Shown here: in pieces, positions 10,706 to 23,828 of the stretch
Numbering within the stretch: the first letter of the stretch is position 1
Layout of the letters: every line of letters begins with the position of its first letter
NCBI GenBank assembly: GCA_037952775.1
Contig: JBANAY010000003.1
Coordinates: 15,748,001 to 15,812,000 of the forward strand
DNA length: 64,000 nucleotides
Direction of reading: 5' to 3'
Origin: Clonostachys chloroleuca
Lineage: Eukaryota; Ascomycota; Sordariomycetes; Hypocreales; Bionectriaceae
Notes under the pieces: model-generated
What the model saw: only the letters and a program-made list of their open reading frames with translations
The model's database searches: none
Told to the model about the DNA's origin: nothing
Position numbers and translations under genes: made by a program

Positions 10706-11753
10706 ATTGTCAACTGTGTGTCATTGGCTCCCCCTCCCCTGATTTTAGAACATAAATTGAACTGGTACTGTCAAAGAGGGTTGTGGTGCGACATCTAGCA
10801 TTCATTCTCATCAAGCAATAAATGTCACAAGAATCAAGATTTGAGGTCACCAACGTATCTATTCTGCCATGTAATCTTTGTAGCTTTCGGGCTGATTTTG
10901 ACACCTGGGCGCCTAGGAAGCCATAACATCATCTCAAAGATATCAGCTGAGATTGGTAGTCTGGACGAGAAAGAGGTGTTACTTGTGATATCATCTTCAT
11001 TGGAGCGTTTTTGCTCAACACGGCGGAATTTGATATTATCAACAGGGTTCTGAAATTGCATCTGACTCAGTACCGAACGCTAGACCACGTTGAATACCAA
11101 AACAGGTATGGGATGGCCAAGCCTTTCATATCAGCTATGTTAATCCCCGTCTACTCGTTTTGATCTGATAGAGGTCATCTGGTCGTTTGATTCGAACCCA
11201 TAGCCTACTTGCGGGGGGATTATGTCTGGACCCATCTGGGGAAGCAATACAAGGGATCCATCACGAGCATCTAATATGACCCATGGATACCAAATAGCCC
11301 CAAAAGGGAATCGTACCATGCGGGGAAACTGTCACATGGCATGGAACATCCTAAAGGAGAGGTCTTTAGACAGTAATCTTATCATGAAACCCTATTAATA
11401 AAGCTCAGATTTCTTTTGACAAAGCTTACTTCAGGATAGCCTGGTCTAAAGAGATACCCCAGATGAGGGACAGGGTGGTATCAACTTATCTTGATAACAA
11501 GGAGGGTTAGGTGGAGTTTTATCTCTGTATCCTTGAGTCAGCCACTATGCTTGTCTAGTAATTCGTCACTCTTGTGGCAGGTCTCCACGGTACTAACTGA
11601 AAGCTTGCCGAATGCTTCATGCACTTGAGATGAGAGCCGGGGATGTAAAGGGCTACGGCTGTCTCAACGATCTGAAGAAATGGCAACCAGACAATTATTC
11701 TATACGCTTGTTTCATAGTCTCTTAGTTCTCAAACTTTCACAAGATATATGCC
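10706..11753. other. Intergenic region between aldolase and permease
   Basis: No coding content recognised. The stretch serves as 3' flank of the aldolase and promoter of the permease. A TTCGAACCC string at about 11183-11191 recalls a tRNA T-loop, but no stem or cloverleaf can be drawn around it. Confidence 0.4.
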
Positions 11754-13364
11754 ATGTCTGTCTCAATGAACCCTCCTAGTTCCTCGGTGCCCATAAAGGG
11801 AAAGTCCCCCAACGAGACTACATATGCGTCCTCGGTCATGCGTGGGGAAGTCGACTCAACACCCAATCAAAATACGGAAACCAAACGCGGCCTGATATCA
11901 CGCCATGCGCAGATGATAGCCCTCGGAGGGACAATCGGTACTGGCCACTTCGTCGGATCTGGACAGGTCTTGCGAATGGGTGGGCCATTGTTCCTTTTTC
12001 TTGCTTATAGCACCATCACTGTTCTTCTTTACGGTGTGGCGACGGCAACTGGAGAAATGTACAGTTACCTCCCGTTTCCCGGTTGCTCTGTGTCTTACTA
12101 TGGTTCCAGATCTGTTTCTAGAAGCCTGGGATTCAAACTTGGATGGGTTTACTGGTATATCTTTGCTATCACAGTGCCGGCCGAGATCAATGTTACCGCT
12201 CTCATCATCGATTATTGGAACCCTCCCGTCCACAATGCTGTTTGGTTAACCATTGTCGGCGCCGTCATCATCCTGTGCAACTGTCTCCCAGTTCGCGTGT
12301 ACGGTGAAACAGAGTTTTGGCACGCGTCAACGAAAGTCATTGGAATTCTGGGACTTCTTATCATGGCAGTTGTGCTCTTCTTTGGCGGACGACCGAACCA
12401 TGACCCGCTCTACTTTAGATACTGGGGCAACCCGGGCCCTGTCAACGCATATTTGGTTGAGGGCGCAGTAGACAACCTCGCCGCGTTTATTGGCTGTACG
12501 ACATTCTCCGTCTACGCTTTTGGCTTTGCTTCGGAACTTCTCGTCATCACTGGTGGTGAGATGGAGAGCCCTCGACGGAACATTCCCAAGGCAACCATGC
12601 GCTACTTTTACCGTCTCATCACATTCTACATTCTCGGCGCTTTTGCTATTGGAATTATCGTGCCTAGCAATAACAAGGATCTCTTATCCCCGGGGTCTGG
12701 GGCCGCAGCATCTCCATGGGCTATCGGTGCTCGCGATGCTGGCATCAAAGCCCTTGATTCGGCCATCAACGCCGTCATTGTTCTCTCTGCGTGGTCTGCG
12801 GGCAATCCTACCTGTATCTCGCCAGCCGAGCCCTCTACTCTCTGTCGGTCGCTGGACACGCACCCGCCATTTTCAGCCGATGTTCCAAGTCAGGAGTGCC
12901 ATACTACGCCACCGCCCTCAGTGCCTCATTCAGCGCGTTGCATATACCTGAATGTGGCTGCTTCGGGCTCTGCTGTCTTCAATTGGATGGCCAACCTGAT
13001 CAATACCGGAGCATTCCAAAGCTGGATATGCTGTTGCATCATCTACATCCGCTTTCGAAAAGCCGTGGAGGCGCAGGCAGTTACTGATATCCCCTTTCGG
13101 TCTCGCCTTCAGCCGTACGCAGCATGGGTTAGTCTTGTTGGGTTCAGCATTCTGCTCCTCGTCAATGGATTCAAGGTTTTCGTGAATGGATACTGGAGTG
13201 TTGCCGATTTCATCACATCGTATATTGGTGTTGCTATTTTTGCAGTGCTCTATATTGGCCACAAGTTCACTGTCGGAGCCAAGGACAGGATTGCCCTGCG
13301 CCCCGAGGAGGTCGGTCTACACACCGGCGTGGAGGAGATTATCCTGCAAGAGAAGCCTCGCTAA
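11754..13364 (+). CDS. Amino-acid permease (APC superfamily) with an out-of-frame internal segment
   Basis: Open frame of 536 residues, about normal for fungal YAT-type permeases. The N-terminal signature RGLISRHAQMIALGGTIGTG and the following transmembrane helices are conserved, with WHASTKVIGILGL and GGEMESPRRNIPKA further on. From about residue 351 to 396 (about 12806-12942) the frame gives Pro/Ser-rich sequence unlike any permease. The next frame gives the expected block SYLYLASRALYSL and SGVPYYATALSASFS. The true frame resumes at YLNVAASGSAVFNW and runs through WICCCIIYIRFRKA to the end. One base is missing near 12806 and one is extra near 12940. The frame is thus restored, but a transmembrane helix and the conserved SRALY region are destroyed. 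Function as a plasma-membrane H+/amino-acid symporter is doubtful unless the changes are sequencing errors. Confidence 0.75.
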   Translation: MSVSMNPPSSSVPIKGKSPNETTYASSVMRGEVDSTPNQNTETKRGLISRHAQMIALGGTIGTGHFVGSGQVLRMGGPLFLFLAYSTITVLLYGVATATGEMYSYLPFPGCSVSYYGSRSVSRSLGFKLGWVYWYIFAITVPAEINVTALIIDYWNPPVHNAVWLTIVGAVIILCNCLPVRVYGETEFWHASTKVIGILGLLIMAVVLFFGGRPNHDPLYFRYWGNPGPVNAYLVEGAVDNLAAFIGCTTFSVYAFGFASELLVITGGEMESPRRNIPKATMRYFYRLITFYILGAFAIGIIVPSNNKDLLSPGSGAAASPWAIGARDAGIKALDSAINAVIVLSAWSAGNPTCISPAEPSTLCRSLDTHPPFSADVPSQECHTTPPPSVPHSARCIYLNVAASGSAVFNWMANLINTGAFQSWICCCIIYIRFRKAVEAQAVTDIPFRSRLQPYAAWVSLVGFSILLLVNGFKVFVNGYWSVADFITSYIGVAIFAVLYIGHKFTVGAKDRIALRPEEVGLHTGVEEIILQEKPR

Positions 13365-13849
13365 TTTAGCGCTGGTTGGTCTGATTCCAGAGCTGCAGCA
13401 GGGGTACACCTTTTTCCATTTTCGTCTGCTGCAGGCAGGGATGACAATTTTCTACTTTGGGAATAGCTACAGCAAACTTGGACCATCAGCCCGTCATCAA
13501 ATGAGCTATTCGAGTTTGCATAGCGAGATGGCTTCCATTACCCAATGATGTGTAGACGTTTGAGTGATTCAGGGGCTGATATTTCCCGTAAACTTAGCTG
13601 GAAGTTTCTATAATTGTCGTTTGATGAGCCTCGTCACGGCGTTATGGAGTTTAGAGAAGTGCGAGTCCCGCTGGTGCTTCAAGTATAAAGAGGCTAAAGA
13701 TTCACCTCACCTCAGGTTCAATACATATTTGAGTCATTGGCCCCTTCTTCACTCACAGATATAACCACTGAGTTATTCCCACAGCTTAGATCGAACACCC
13801 TAAGCGAATCTAGATATCATCTCTGTCCTTCTCTCCACCCTCTCTCATC
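13365..13849. other. Promoter region of the SDR gene
   Basis: No gene. It contains a TATAAAG at 13684-13690 and pyrimidine-rich sequence (TCTCTGTCCTTCTCTCC) just before the ATG at 13850. Confidence 0.4.
13684..13690 (+). promoter_or_regulatory. TATA-like element of the SDR gene
   Basis: TATAAAG lies 160 bases upstream of the SDR start codon in the right orientation. Inferred from sequence only. Confidence 0.35.
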
Positions 13850-14752
13850 ATGGCTCCGGACACACTCTCCCTCGCTGGCAAGGTTGCTATCGTGACCGGC
13901 TCTGGACGTGAGAATGGAATTGGTGCTGCCATTGCTCTTGCCCTCGCCCGCAACGGTGCTAGTGTAACCATCAACCATGTCTCCGACTCTGTGGCGACGC
14001 GAGCCGCCGGTGTCGCTAAGAAAGTTGAAGAGGTGGGAGGGAAGGCGACCGTGGTCCAAGCCAACATCTCAACCCCCGAGGGGGCGGCTAAGCTCATCAA
14101 TGCTACCCTTGAGGCCTTCAAAACCGACAAAATTGACATTCTAGGTGTGTAACCCATTTTCTCCTCTCACCCCTGAGATAGCTAATAGGGTATATTCTCT
14201 AGTGAATAATGCCGCTGCTGGTATGGCCACGCCGCTATTAAAAGAGACCAAGGAAGGCATCGACACATTGATGGGGACAGCGCTGTATGGCCCCATATTC
14301 ATGATACAACAGGTGGTTCCCAAGATGCCACGAGGCGGGCGCATTATCAACATAGGATCCATTTCCTCAAAACTAGGTACTCCTGCGAGCCCGCTATATG
14401 CCGCGGGGAAGGCATCCCTCGACACCCTGTCATTTGCTGTGTCTATGCAAGTATGTTTTTGAACGTGTTTTGATGGCATAGCGGATATGAGTTGACTAAT
14501 TCTCCTTTATAGCTGGGGCGAGAATTCGGTATCACAATCAACACCGTCATGCCCGGGCCAGTCAAAACAGAGTGTTTGCCGCCGCATATACAAGAGGCCA
14601 TACACGGTCATCTGGTTCCTATGACTCGGGCCGAGGAGAGAGCAGGTCGAGCAGAAGACATTGCCGACGCAGTACTACTCCTTACATCCGAGTTGAGCCG
14701 ATGGGTTACGGGCCAAACTATCTCAGTAAGCGGAGGCATTACCGGAAACTAA
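13850..14752 (+). CDS. Short-chain dehydrogenase/reductase
   Basis: Three exons, 13850-14144, 14203-14450 and 14513-14752, totalling 783 bases and 260 residues in an unbroken frame. Donors are GTGTGT and GTATGT. The acceptors TCTAG and TATAG follow GCTAATA and TGACTAAT branch-like sites. The nucleotide-binding motif is TGSGRENGIG (residues 16-25), followed by the NNAAAG block (about 100-105), catalytic Ser151/153 in NIGSISSK, Tyr164 and Lys168 in YAAGK, and a PGPVKTE loop. This is a classical cytosolic NADP(H)-preferring SDR of the tri/tetrahydroxynaphthalene-reductase type. The substrate is unknown. It lies convergent with the broken transcription factor (47 bases between the stops) and downstream of the permease, so it may belong to the same former cluster. 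Intact. Confidence 0.88.
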
Positions 14753-14799
14753 TGCTTCTAATACCGAGGAGATGCCATCAAAGGCAGCTGTGGATCGCA

Positions 14800-16417
14800 T
14801 TAACCCGTCGAGATGTCAAGGGACGTGAGCATGGTTGTTGGAACGCGGACCCCGGACTCATCCTCGTCAATCTGTAACTCTATAGTCTTGAATAGATGAG
14901 GAATCCATATGAGCTCCCCCATATTACCGAAAACATCTTGGCTGTCCATCAAGCGTAGATCTCGCATCGCGCGTTGTATTTGTAACGTTTGATGCCTTGA
15001 CACCTGATGCCCTGTGCTGCAGGCACACACTACGTTGACCCATAGTCGCAGTTCAGGGAAGCATGATATGCGGTCCATCAGGGAAGTCGTATATCTTAGG
15101 CGCCCAGTCAAGGAAATAATCTCGTCGGCCGTGAGCGTGAATGCCTGCTTCAATGCGGCTATAAAGACCAATAAAGCAAGCCGGACCGCTTCATGAAGGA
15201 TTAAATCCTGTTCGGCTACTTTCTCAGCGGAATGTAGACCATGAGAAAATCGTGGGATATGTAACGCAAGGTGAGCTACTGGACCGATCAGATTCGCTGC
15301 TTTGGGCCCGCCTTCCCAGAAACCTGGTTGGTTTGTATTTTTCTTGCAATAGCTTGCGACGCGGGCTAGTGCCATCAGGCAATCACCAAGACTCAAGAGA
15401 TGAGGAGCAGTACGGGTAAGTTGCGATATAACATCAGACATAGCTTCAGAGAGTGTCTCATGTTGCGCAGGTCCATCTTCTACCGTGCCGGGAGACAGAA
15501 ACCGCGGTGGCCGATCGTGAACAGCAGCGTTGCTGACATCAAACCTGGTTAAGTTAGTCGGCGGTATATTCACGGATGGTCTAGTTTCGCCAGATCTTAT
15601 TCCTCACCAGGAAGCAAAGTACGGAACATAAGGGCCCAGACTGTGGAACCCCCCTCGAGCACTGACAATACGCTCTAGTCCCTCTAGGTGCATGTCGCAA
15701 CGGTCCCAGTTTCCCAAACTCAGGTTATGACAAACAAAGCCAAGGACAGTCGTGATTAAACCTTGAGTGATGCCACGGGATTGGTCGGCGAGCTGCCCTG
15801 TGACCCTGCTCAAACATAGGCCATAGTATTTGGATGATTCAACGCAGTCGGTGTACTCAAGTCCTCCGTGGCCCGTGAGAAACTGGTTCAAAAACAGGGC
15901 CGCATTAGCGAGGCAGAGGTAGTACGCGCTGGGTTCCAAAACGGCCATGTTGAACCATTCGGCCCGGAAGGGTCGGTAGATGTAACTTGCTTCTCCCTCC
16001 ACTGTAAAAGAGTTAAAGAATGGTGAGAAGTGGCTAGTGAATGAGTGTGAACGCACTGAATGAGAGGAGTTCCCGTGCTCTGCTGTCGGGTTCGACGGCA
16101 AAGTGGCCCAAGTGAGGAAGTGCTGCCGCAATGCTGGGCAACCGTGGTTCAACATTGGGCGAGCCAGTGGACTCTCTAACGTGCTCATCTCTATGAGTAT
16201 CTTGCCTCGAGACGTGGCCGTACTGCACGTCTTCCTCCACTTCCAGTTCGATCGTGACTGGCCGGGGTCGCTTCCGTCGCGTCAAGCCAATGGCGGCCAT
16301 CGCGCCGCTTCGTATCACGGTCTGCGTGCATTTGAGCCTAAAATCGTCGGGATGCTGGACATTAACAAAGGTCAAACCCCCGTGGCCGGCAGGCTTCTTC
16401 CGCCTTGCGGATGGCAT
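14800..16417 (-). pseudogene. Fungal transcription factor (fungal_trans_2 type), broken
   Basis: Read on the minus strand from the ATG at 16417. The N-terminus FVNVQHPDDFRLKCTQTVIRS followed by AMAAIGLTRRKRPRPVTIELE is typical of a group of fungal regulators that lack an obvious Zn2Cys6 cluster. Near 16190-16205 the frame must change by one base to continue with MSTLESPLA. The middle region contains FTVEGEASYIYRPFRAEW and TGHGGLEYTDCVESSKYY. At 15604-15606 a TGA interrupts the same frame (FASW-stop-GIRSGE), after which the frame continues to the final stop at 14800. No intron with usable length and phase explains either break, so I call it a pseudogene. If functional in the past it could have regulated the adjacent SDR/permease/aldolase genes. 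Confidence 0.65.
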
Positions 16418-17695
16418 TTTCGTATAGCCGCTTGGAGCATGCGAGGAGAACAAGAGTAAGTGAGACTGGCTCAGCGTCGAATTTTGCAGAGGTATTATTA
16501 TTAGGGGTTAAGGACCCACACTGCTTTAGCTGCTGATCAGTGACGAGACCATTAAAGCATCACGCTAAGTTATAGAGGCAACGTGAAGAGGGCCACGACC
16601 AGTGCTTCCAAAGTGGTCTCCCTTCCACTGCTGAGATAAAGGGCCTGCTCTGGGATGAGAAGTATTTGGAAATCTTAGGCGAGTTGAAGGGCAACTAAAG
16701 TGCACGATGCAATAGTTCGCTTGACTCTAATTGCACTCTTCGCCTAAGCCTGCGTCTAGGAAACAAAAGAGATATTCTTTTTAAAACAATCTCACCAAAG
16801 CTACTTTCGTTCTTGAAACTGATTAATGATTGTATAATCTGAGCGAGATCTGAGCCTAAACTGAGCTGGATTGAAGTCGTTTCAAGCTTGGTAGTACTCT
16901 GCAATAAGACCTTCTTCCGTGCCTTGGCCTAGAACTGAGCCCGATCCTAAATGTACAATCCCTTGCGATGGGATGACACTTAGAATACCAACCCTTCTAT
17001 TGAGGTAACTCTTTGATGGAATGGCCCTTAGGTGATGAAACTTATTCTACTCTGTTACAGTCTTGTGCCTTGCTATTATGTGGTGCCACTATTCCTGATC
17101 GCTTCGCTTATAGTGATCCTCAATGCACTGAATGAGTATACTAACTATATATTTCATAACTCTAATTATCTATTAGATAGGTACTACATTACTTAGCTAT
17201 TAGTAGGTATGGAAACTTCTCTGCAAGTTACCGGCCCCCTTTTATTAAACCTGCTAGTGATACGACCGTATAATACACCCTTTAGTGAAAAGGCGCTATG
17301 GCTCGGTGCTGAGTGTCTGCCTTGAGATGGGTGACAAGAGAAATGAGACACCACTTCTTGATGTACCGCCTACTTTATGAGATTTGCGCTTTGTTCCTAT
17401 TTAGAAAGGCAGTGTGGCTGGAAACAGTGACGTGACATTGCATTAACTGCTGAAAGTGCACTTTCTACTCAGTCAGCCTACAAGGAGCTTGATTGGCCGA
17501 GCCGTAGCATTATGATGTTCCCCTCACGTGAGTTTGGGCACGAAGAAAACAAGAATTTTTCCTTTCCAGCACAAGCTGCACATTTGGTCATCATCACTCT
17601 TCATGACGTGGCGTGTGCGGTACTTTTTTTTTATCTTCAGCATACCCGAATTTGGTATTCAAAACAGACCTCGCGAGCTATCAAAATAATCAAAC
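16418..17695. other. Intergenic, partly A/T-rich
   Basis: There is no recognisable gene. The part 17100-17300 is A/T-rich with TATATA-like stretches. The last 100 bases before 17696 are the promoter of the STAND-type gene. Confidence 0.4.
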
Positions 17696-20237
17696 ATGGA
17701 CCCCGTTACCATTTTCGGAACGGTAGCTGGATGTGTCCAGCGGTTAGATGCATCAATCAAAACCTCCAAAAAGTGTCGTTCGCTAATCAGCTCCTTCCGC
17801 CACGCCGAAGAGTCCATTGAGCATCTGGATCGAGGTAAGGGACCAGGAGCGCATCGCTTATCGTGTCAATTGTCGACGGCTAACGACTGAACAGCAATGA
17901 ACGAAGCAGAAGGACTCATGATTGACCTGCAAACATTTGCAATGGCTGCTCAACAAATCCCCACCGATCAATTAAATCAATATGGCCATGTTCTAACAAG
18001 TTCCCTTGGTCAAATCGCATGGAATTACTCGAACGATTTAAAGTGTCTAGCAAATCTGCTGCCTTCGCCGTCTTCTATCAACTTCAAGGGAAAGTTCAAC
18101 TTCTGTCGGGATCAAAAAGCGTTCAACAATATCATACTTCGATTGGAGCAACGAAAGACTGCAGCCACTTTGGCGCTGGGGGTACTCGGACGGTATGGCC
18201 CCTCTTATCACATTCTTCAAGACAATCGCTAACGAAACATGTAGAGTTGAAGACTTGAAGAACCATGCTATAAGTCTAGAACTCGAAAAGAGCATGGGAG
18301 AATTGTCTTTAGAACATTCACGTTTATCGGAAGAGTTAGCGAGGTCTGTGATTGCTGGCACAGAGCAAGGTAGAAAGACCGCATCAACACTTCTCCAAAT
18401 CCAGAGAGATGTGGAACTACATAGCACAGAACTCCAGACCTCTCTCGCCTCCATGGAAAGAATAGCAGCAACTCGCTACAGTCAGCTCGCCACCAAATCA
18501 CAGCTTACAACGATCGCAGCCAGCAGTGTGAATCAACTTGGAAAAATTGTCAGGTTGGAACTGAAGAGACAACTCGAACCGTTGAGAAGTCGATTGGACA
18601 CCACTGACAAGATGATTGACGAGCTTGCTATAGAGGTTGCCACTCATTCTCGCGACCAAAAAACTTTTTTTGAAAGCCACAAGCCCGAAAAAGGGACTCA
18701 AACGCATTCAGCAGACCAGAGTTTACAGAATGTGTGTTTCGGCAGCTCTAGCCATTCACCTTTCCTGATGGGAAACCCAAAAGTTCCCCAACCTCGAAGG
18801 AAATTAATACTATTCACCTATGCATGCTCTCGAGATGTTGGGTTTGGAACCTTGGACATTCTCATCACTACGTACCGAACCAAGACTTCACCTATACAAT
18901 CTTCTCAAACCTATTTTCGACTGAAACTTAGCTTCACACCCAGTCCTTGGATGTTTTCCCGCGGATTATCCCTGCTGTATTCTTCTGAGCCGAACACAAA
19001 TGGGTATTTCAACATTTGCCCCAGACTTAGGATAGTTGGCGTGTATTGCTATGGTTCGCCAATTAACAACATGTTTCGACTAGACGATGTCACCAGTTTT
19101 CAAAGAGCTCTTGAGAATCATGAGTTTGGAATCTGGGACGTTGATGACATTGGATCAAATTTTTTGACGGTAAGTGCAGTATTTCGCCAGACTTTAAGGA
19201 GGTGGCTAACAGATTTTTAGCGTGCGATTTATTCAATGTCCATAGGCATCGCACACTATCTTCTAAGCACAGATTACGCAGAGACTCTATTAATTGATGG
19301 CGATTTGGATTTCGATTTATGTGTTCAATTGCTGTTGCCCTACATTCCGGACCTTGAAACTGGCCATCAATTGCTCTCTTCGATCATAAAGATTTGTGAT
19401 CCCAATATTCATGGAAAATCAGATGAATATCTTATCTGGAATCATTTCTGGGCTGAAACAACAGATCGACCACGCTTTTACGGCCTCCGCGAACATACCC
19501 AAAGTCTGGAGGCGCGACAGTGTGTGACACTCTCTACTGAATATGGAATATTTTTGCAGCCGGAACATTTTCTTGGCCCTGCATGGGGTTGTCGTAGCTT
19601 CGATCATTGCTCTGATAGGATTCAATATCTCATGGCACTCTATCTTGCAACAGGCGGTAACCCGAATCACAAGTTTGATAACGGATATCCATTACTCGTG
19701 GAGATATTCCGCCAAATTCATACTTGCATCTTCGAGCACTTTTCACATGTTTATGGCTTCGATATCTCGGATGCGGAAGAAGAAAAAGATAATAAAAATT
19801 CAGAAACCTCTGCTAATTCTTCAGATTCAGGTAGTGACTATTCTAACTACATTGGTCCAAACGCTGACGACAAAGATATTTGCTATTGGTGTTGTAAGAA
19901 TAAAGTTGAGCAATTCTTCACTACTCTATTGGTCTCGGTAATAAAATCTGTGGCTGACATTCACTGGTTTTGGACGGATGATTCCATGTCAGGTCACTAC
20001 CACTCATTGTTCGACTTCGCAGCAGGCCATCATGTTCTGGACATATGGCAAGCTTCACTAATGGAGTGTGGCTATCTTCCTGACGAGGTGCATAAAGAAA
20101 CACTTTTTCGAATGAAAAGAGTTGATCAGCTTGGTGGGTCGACGCATTCCAGTGTTGATGTTCCTAGTATCATTGAAACACCAGTTACCACTGGTGTTAG
20201 ACTTAGGCGCAATACGAGGCCTTTTAACGACGCTTAG
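17696..20237 (+). CDS. Protein with fungal STAND-type N-terminal domain, coiled coil and ankyrin-like C-terminal region
   Basis: Four exons, 17696-17834, 17895-18192, 18245-19169 and 19221-20237, totalling 2379 bases and 792 residues. Donors are GTAAGG, GTATGG and GTAAGT. The start MDPVTIFGTVAGCVQRL and the following helical 150 residues are the N-terminal domain found on fungal NLR/STAND receptors and related ankyrin proteins. Residues about 150-330 are charged and heptad-like (LELEKSMGELSLEHSRLSEE...), a likely coiled coil. The next part (RLKLSFTPSPWMFSRGLSLLYSS) is a block I associate with fungal N-domain/ankyrin-like proteins. The C-terminus contains degenerate ankyrin-like pieces (MALYLATGGNPNHKFDNGYPLL) and an acidic Ser-rich stretch. 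There is no NACHT or NB-ARC P-loop. By family it is a candidate for non-self recognition or cell-death signalling, but no function is proven. Confidence 0.75.
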
Positions 20238-20925
20238 AGGCTTAGAGTTAATAACTGTTCGAACTTTACTTTCAGATGAAGAAATAGCTATCTGTTTTTA
20301 CCAATTCTATCAATATTAAATACTATGAACTTGAAGCGTTCCTTTTATTAAAGTATTAATGAATGAAAATAAGTTCTAAGAATAACAAAAAGTTCAACTT
20401 CTTTATGCTATTAAATGAGATATTTCTAAGTTTTATTCTTGGAGTTTTGAGAAATATTACTATTTTCTACTAAATTCAGAGCCTAACACTCAGCCCAGCA
20501 CGCCTGTAATAGCAAGGCCAAGTTCGAGAGTTATTCATTACAAGAGTACACTGTCTGGCTGATCCCAGTTCTAGGGCCCGTGCCCCAGTTCCTGGACTGC
20601 AACTAATTAGTGGCTGGGCGAATACCCCAACGGCTTTGAGCGGCCCTGAGCTGAAGTTAAGCCGGCAGTGCGTTACCAATATCATGAATTAAACCACCCT
20701 GGCCGGAAACAGTATACTATTGTAATTCAGGAATGCCTACAGCTTACATAGGTCATGCATTAAGCAACTAAAACAAAATGTGTATCTTTTACATGTCCAA
20801 TAGCTACACGAAGGAATGGGATACGTGTCGTAAGATGCAGAACAGGCATTAGCATTTAGTCAATGTACTACAAGGTATTACTATCTAGAGCCTTGCGGCA
20901 CATCTTCTCTCATCGCGTAGCAGAT
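20238..20925. other. A/T-rich intergenic region
   Basis: 3' flanks of two convergent genes. The first 250 bases are strongly A/T-rich with ATTAAA-like poly(A) signals. No gene. Confidence 0.45.

Positions 20926-23828
<2,903 letters not shown>

Noticed and set aside
11180..11215. TTCGAACCC string resembling a tRNA T-loop
   Set aside because: Neither an acceptor stem nor anticodon arm can be formed in either strand.
12800..12945. Permease anomaly as an intron
   Set aside because: No GT...AG pair with correct phase flanks the segment, and the expected protein is legible in the adjacent frame.
5090..16417. Secondary-metabolite gene cluster
   Set aside because: There is no PKS, NRPS, terpene cyclase or DMATS core gene; the enzymes fit primary catabolism better.
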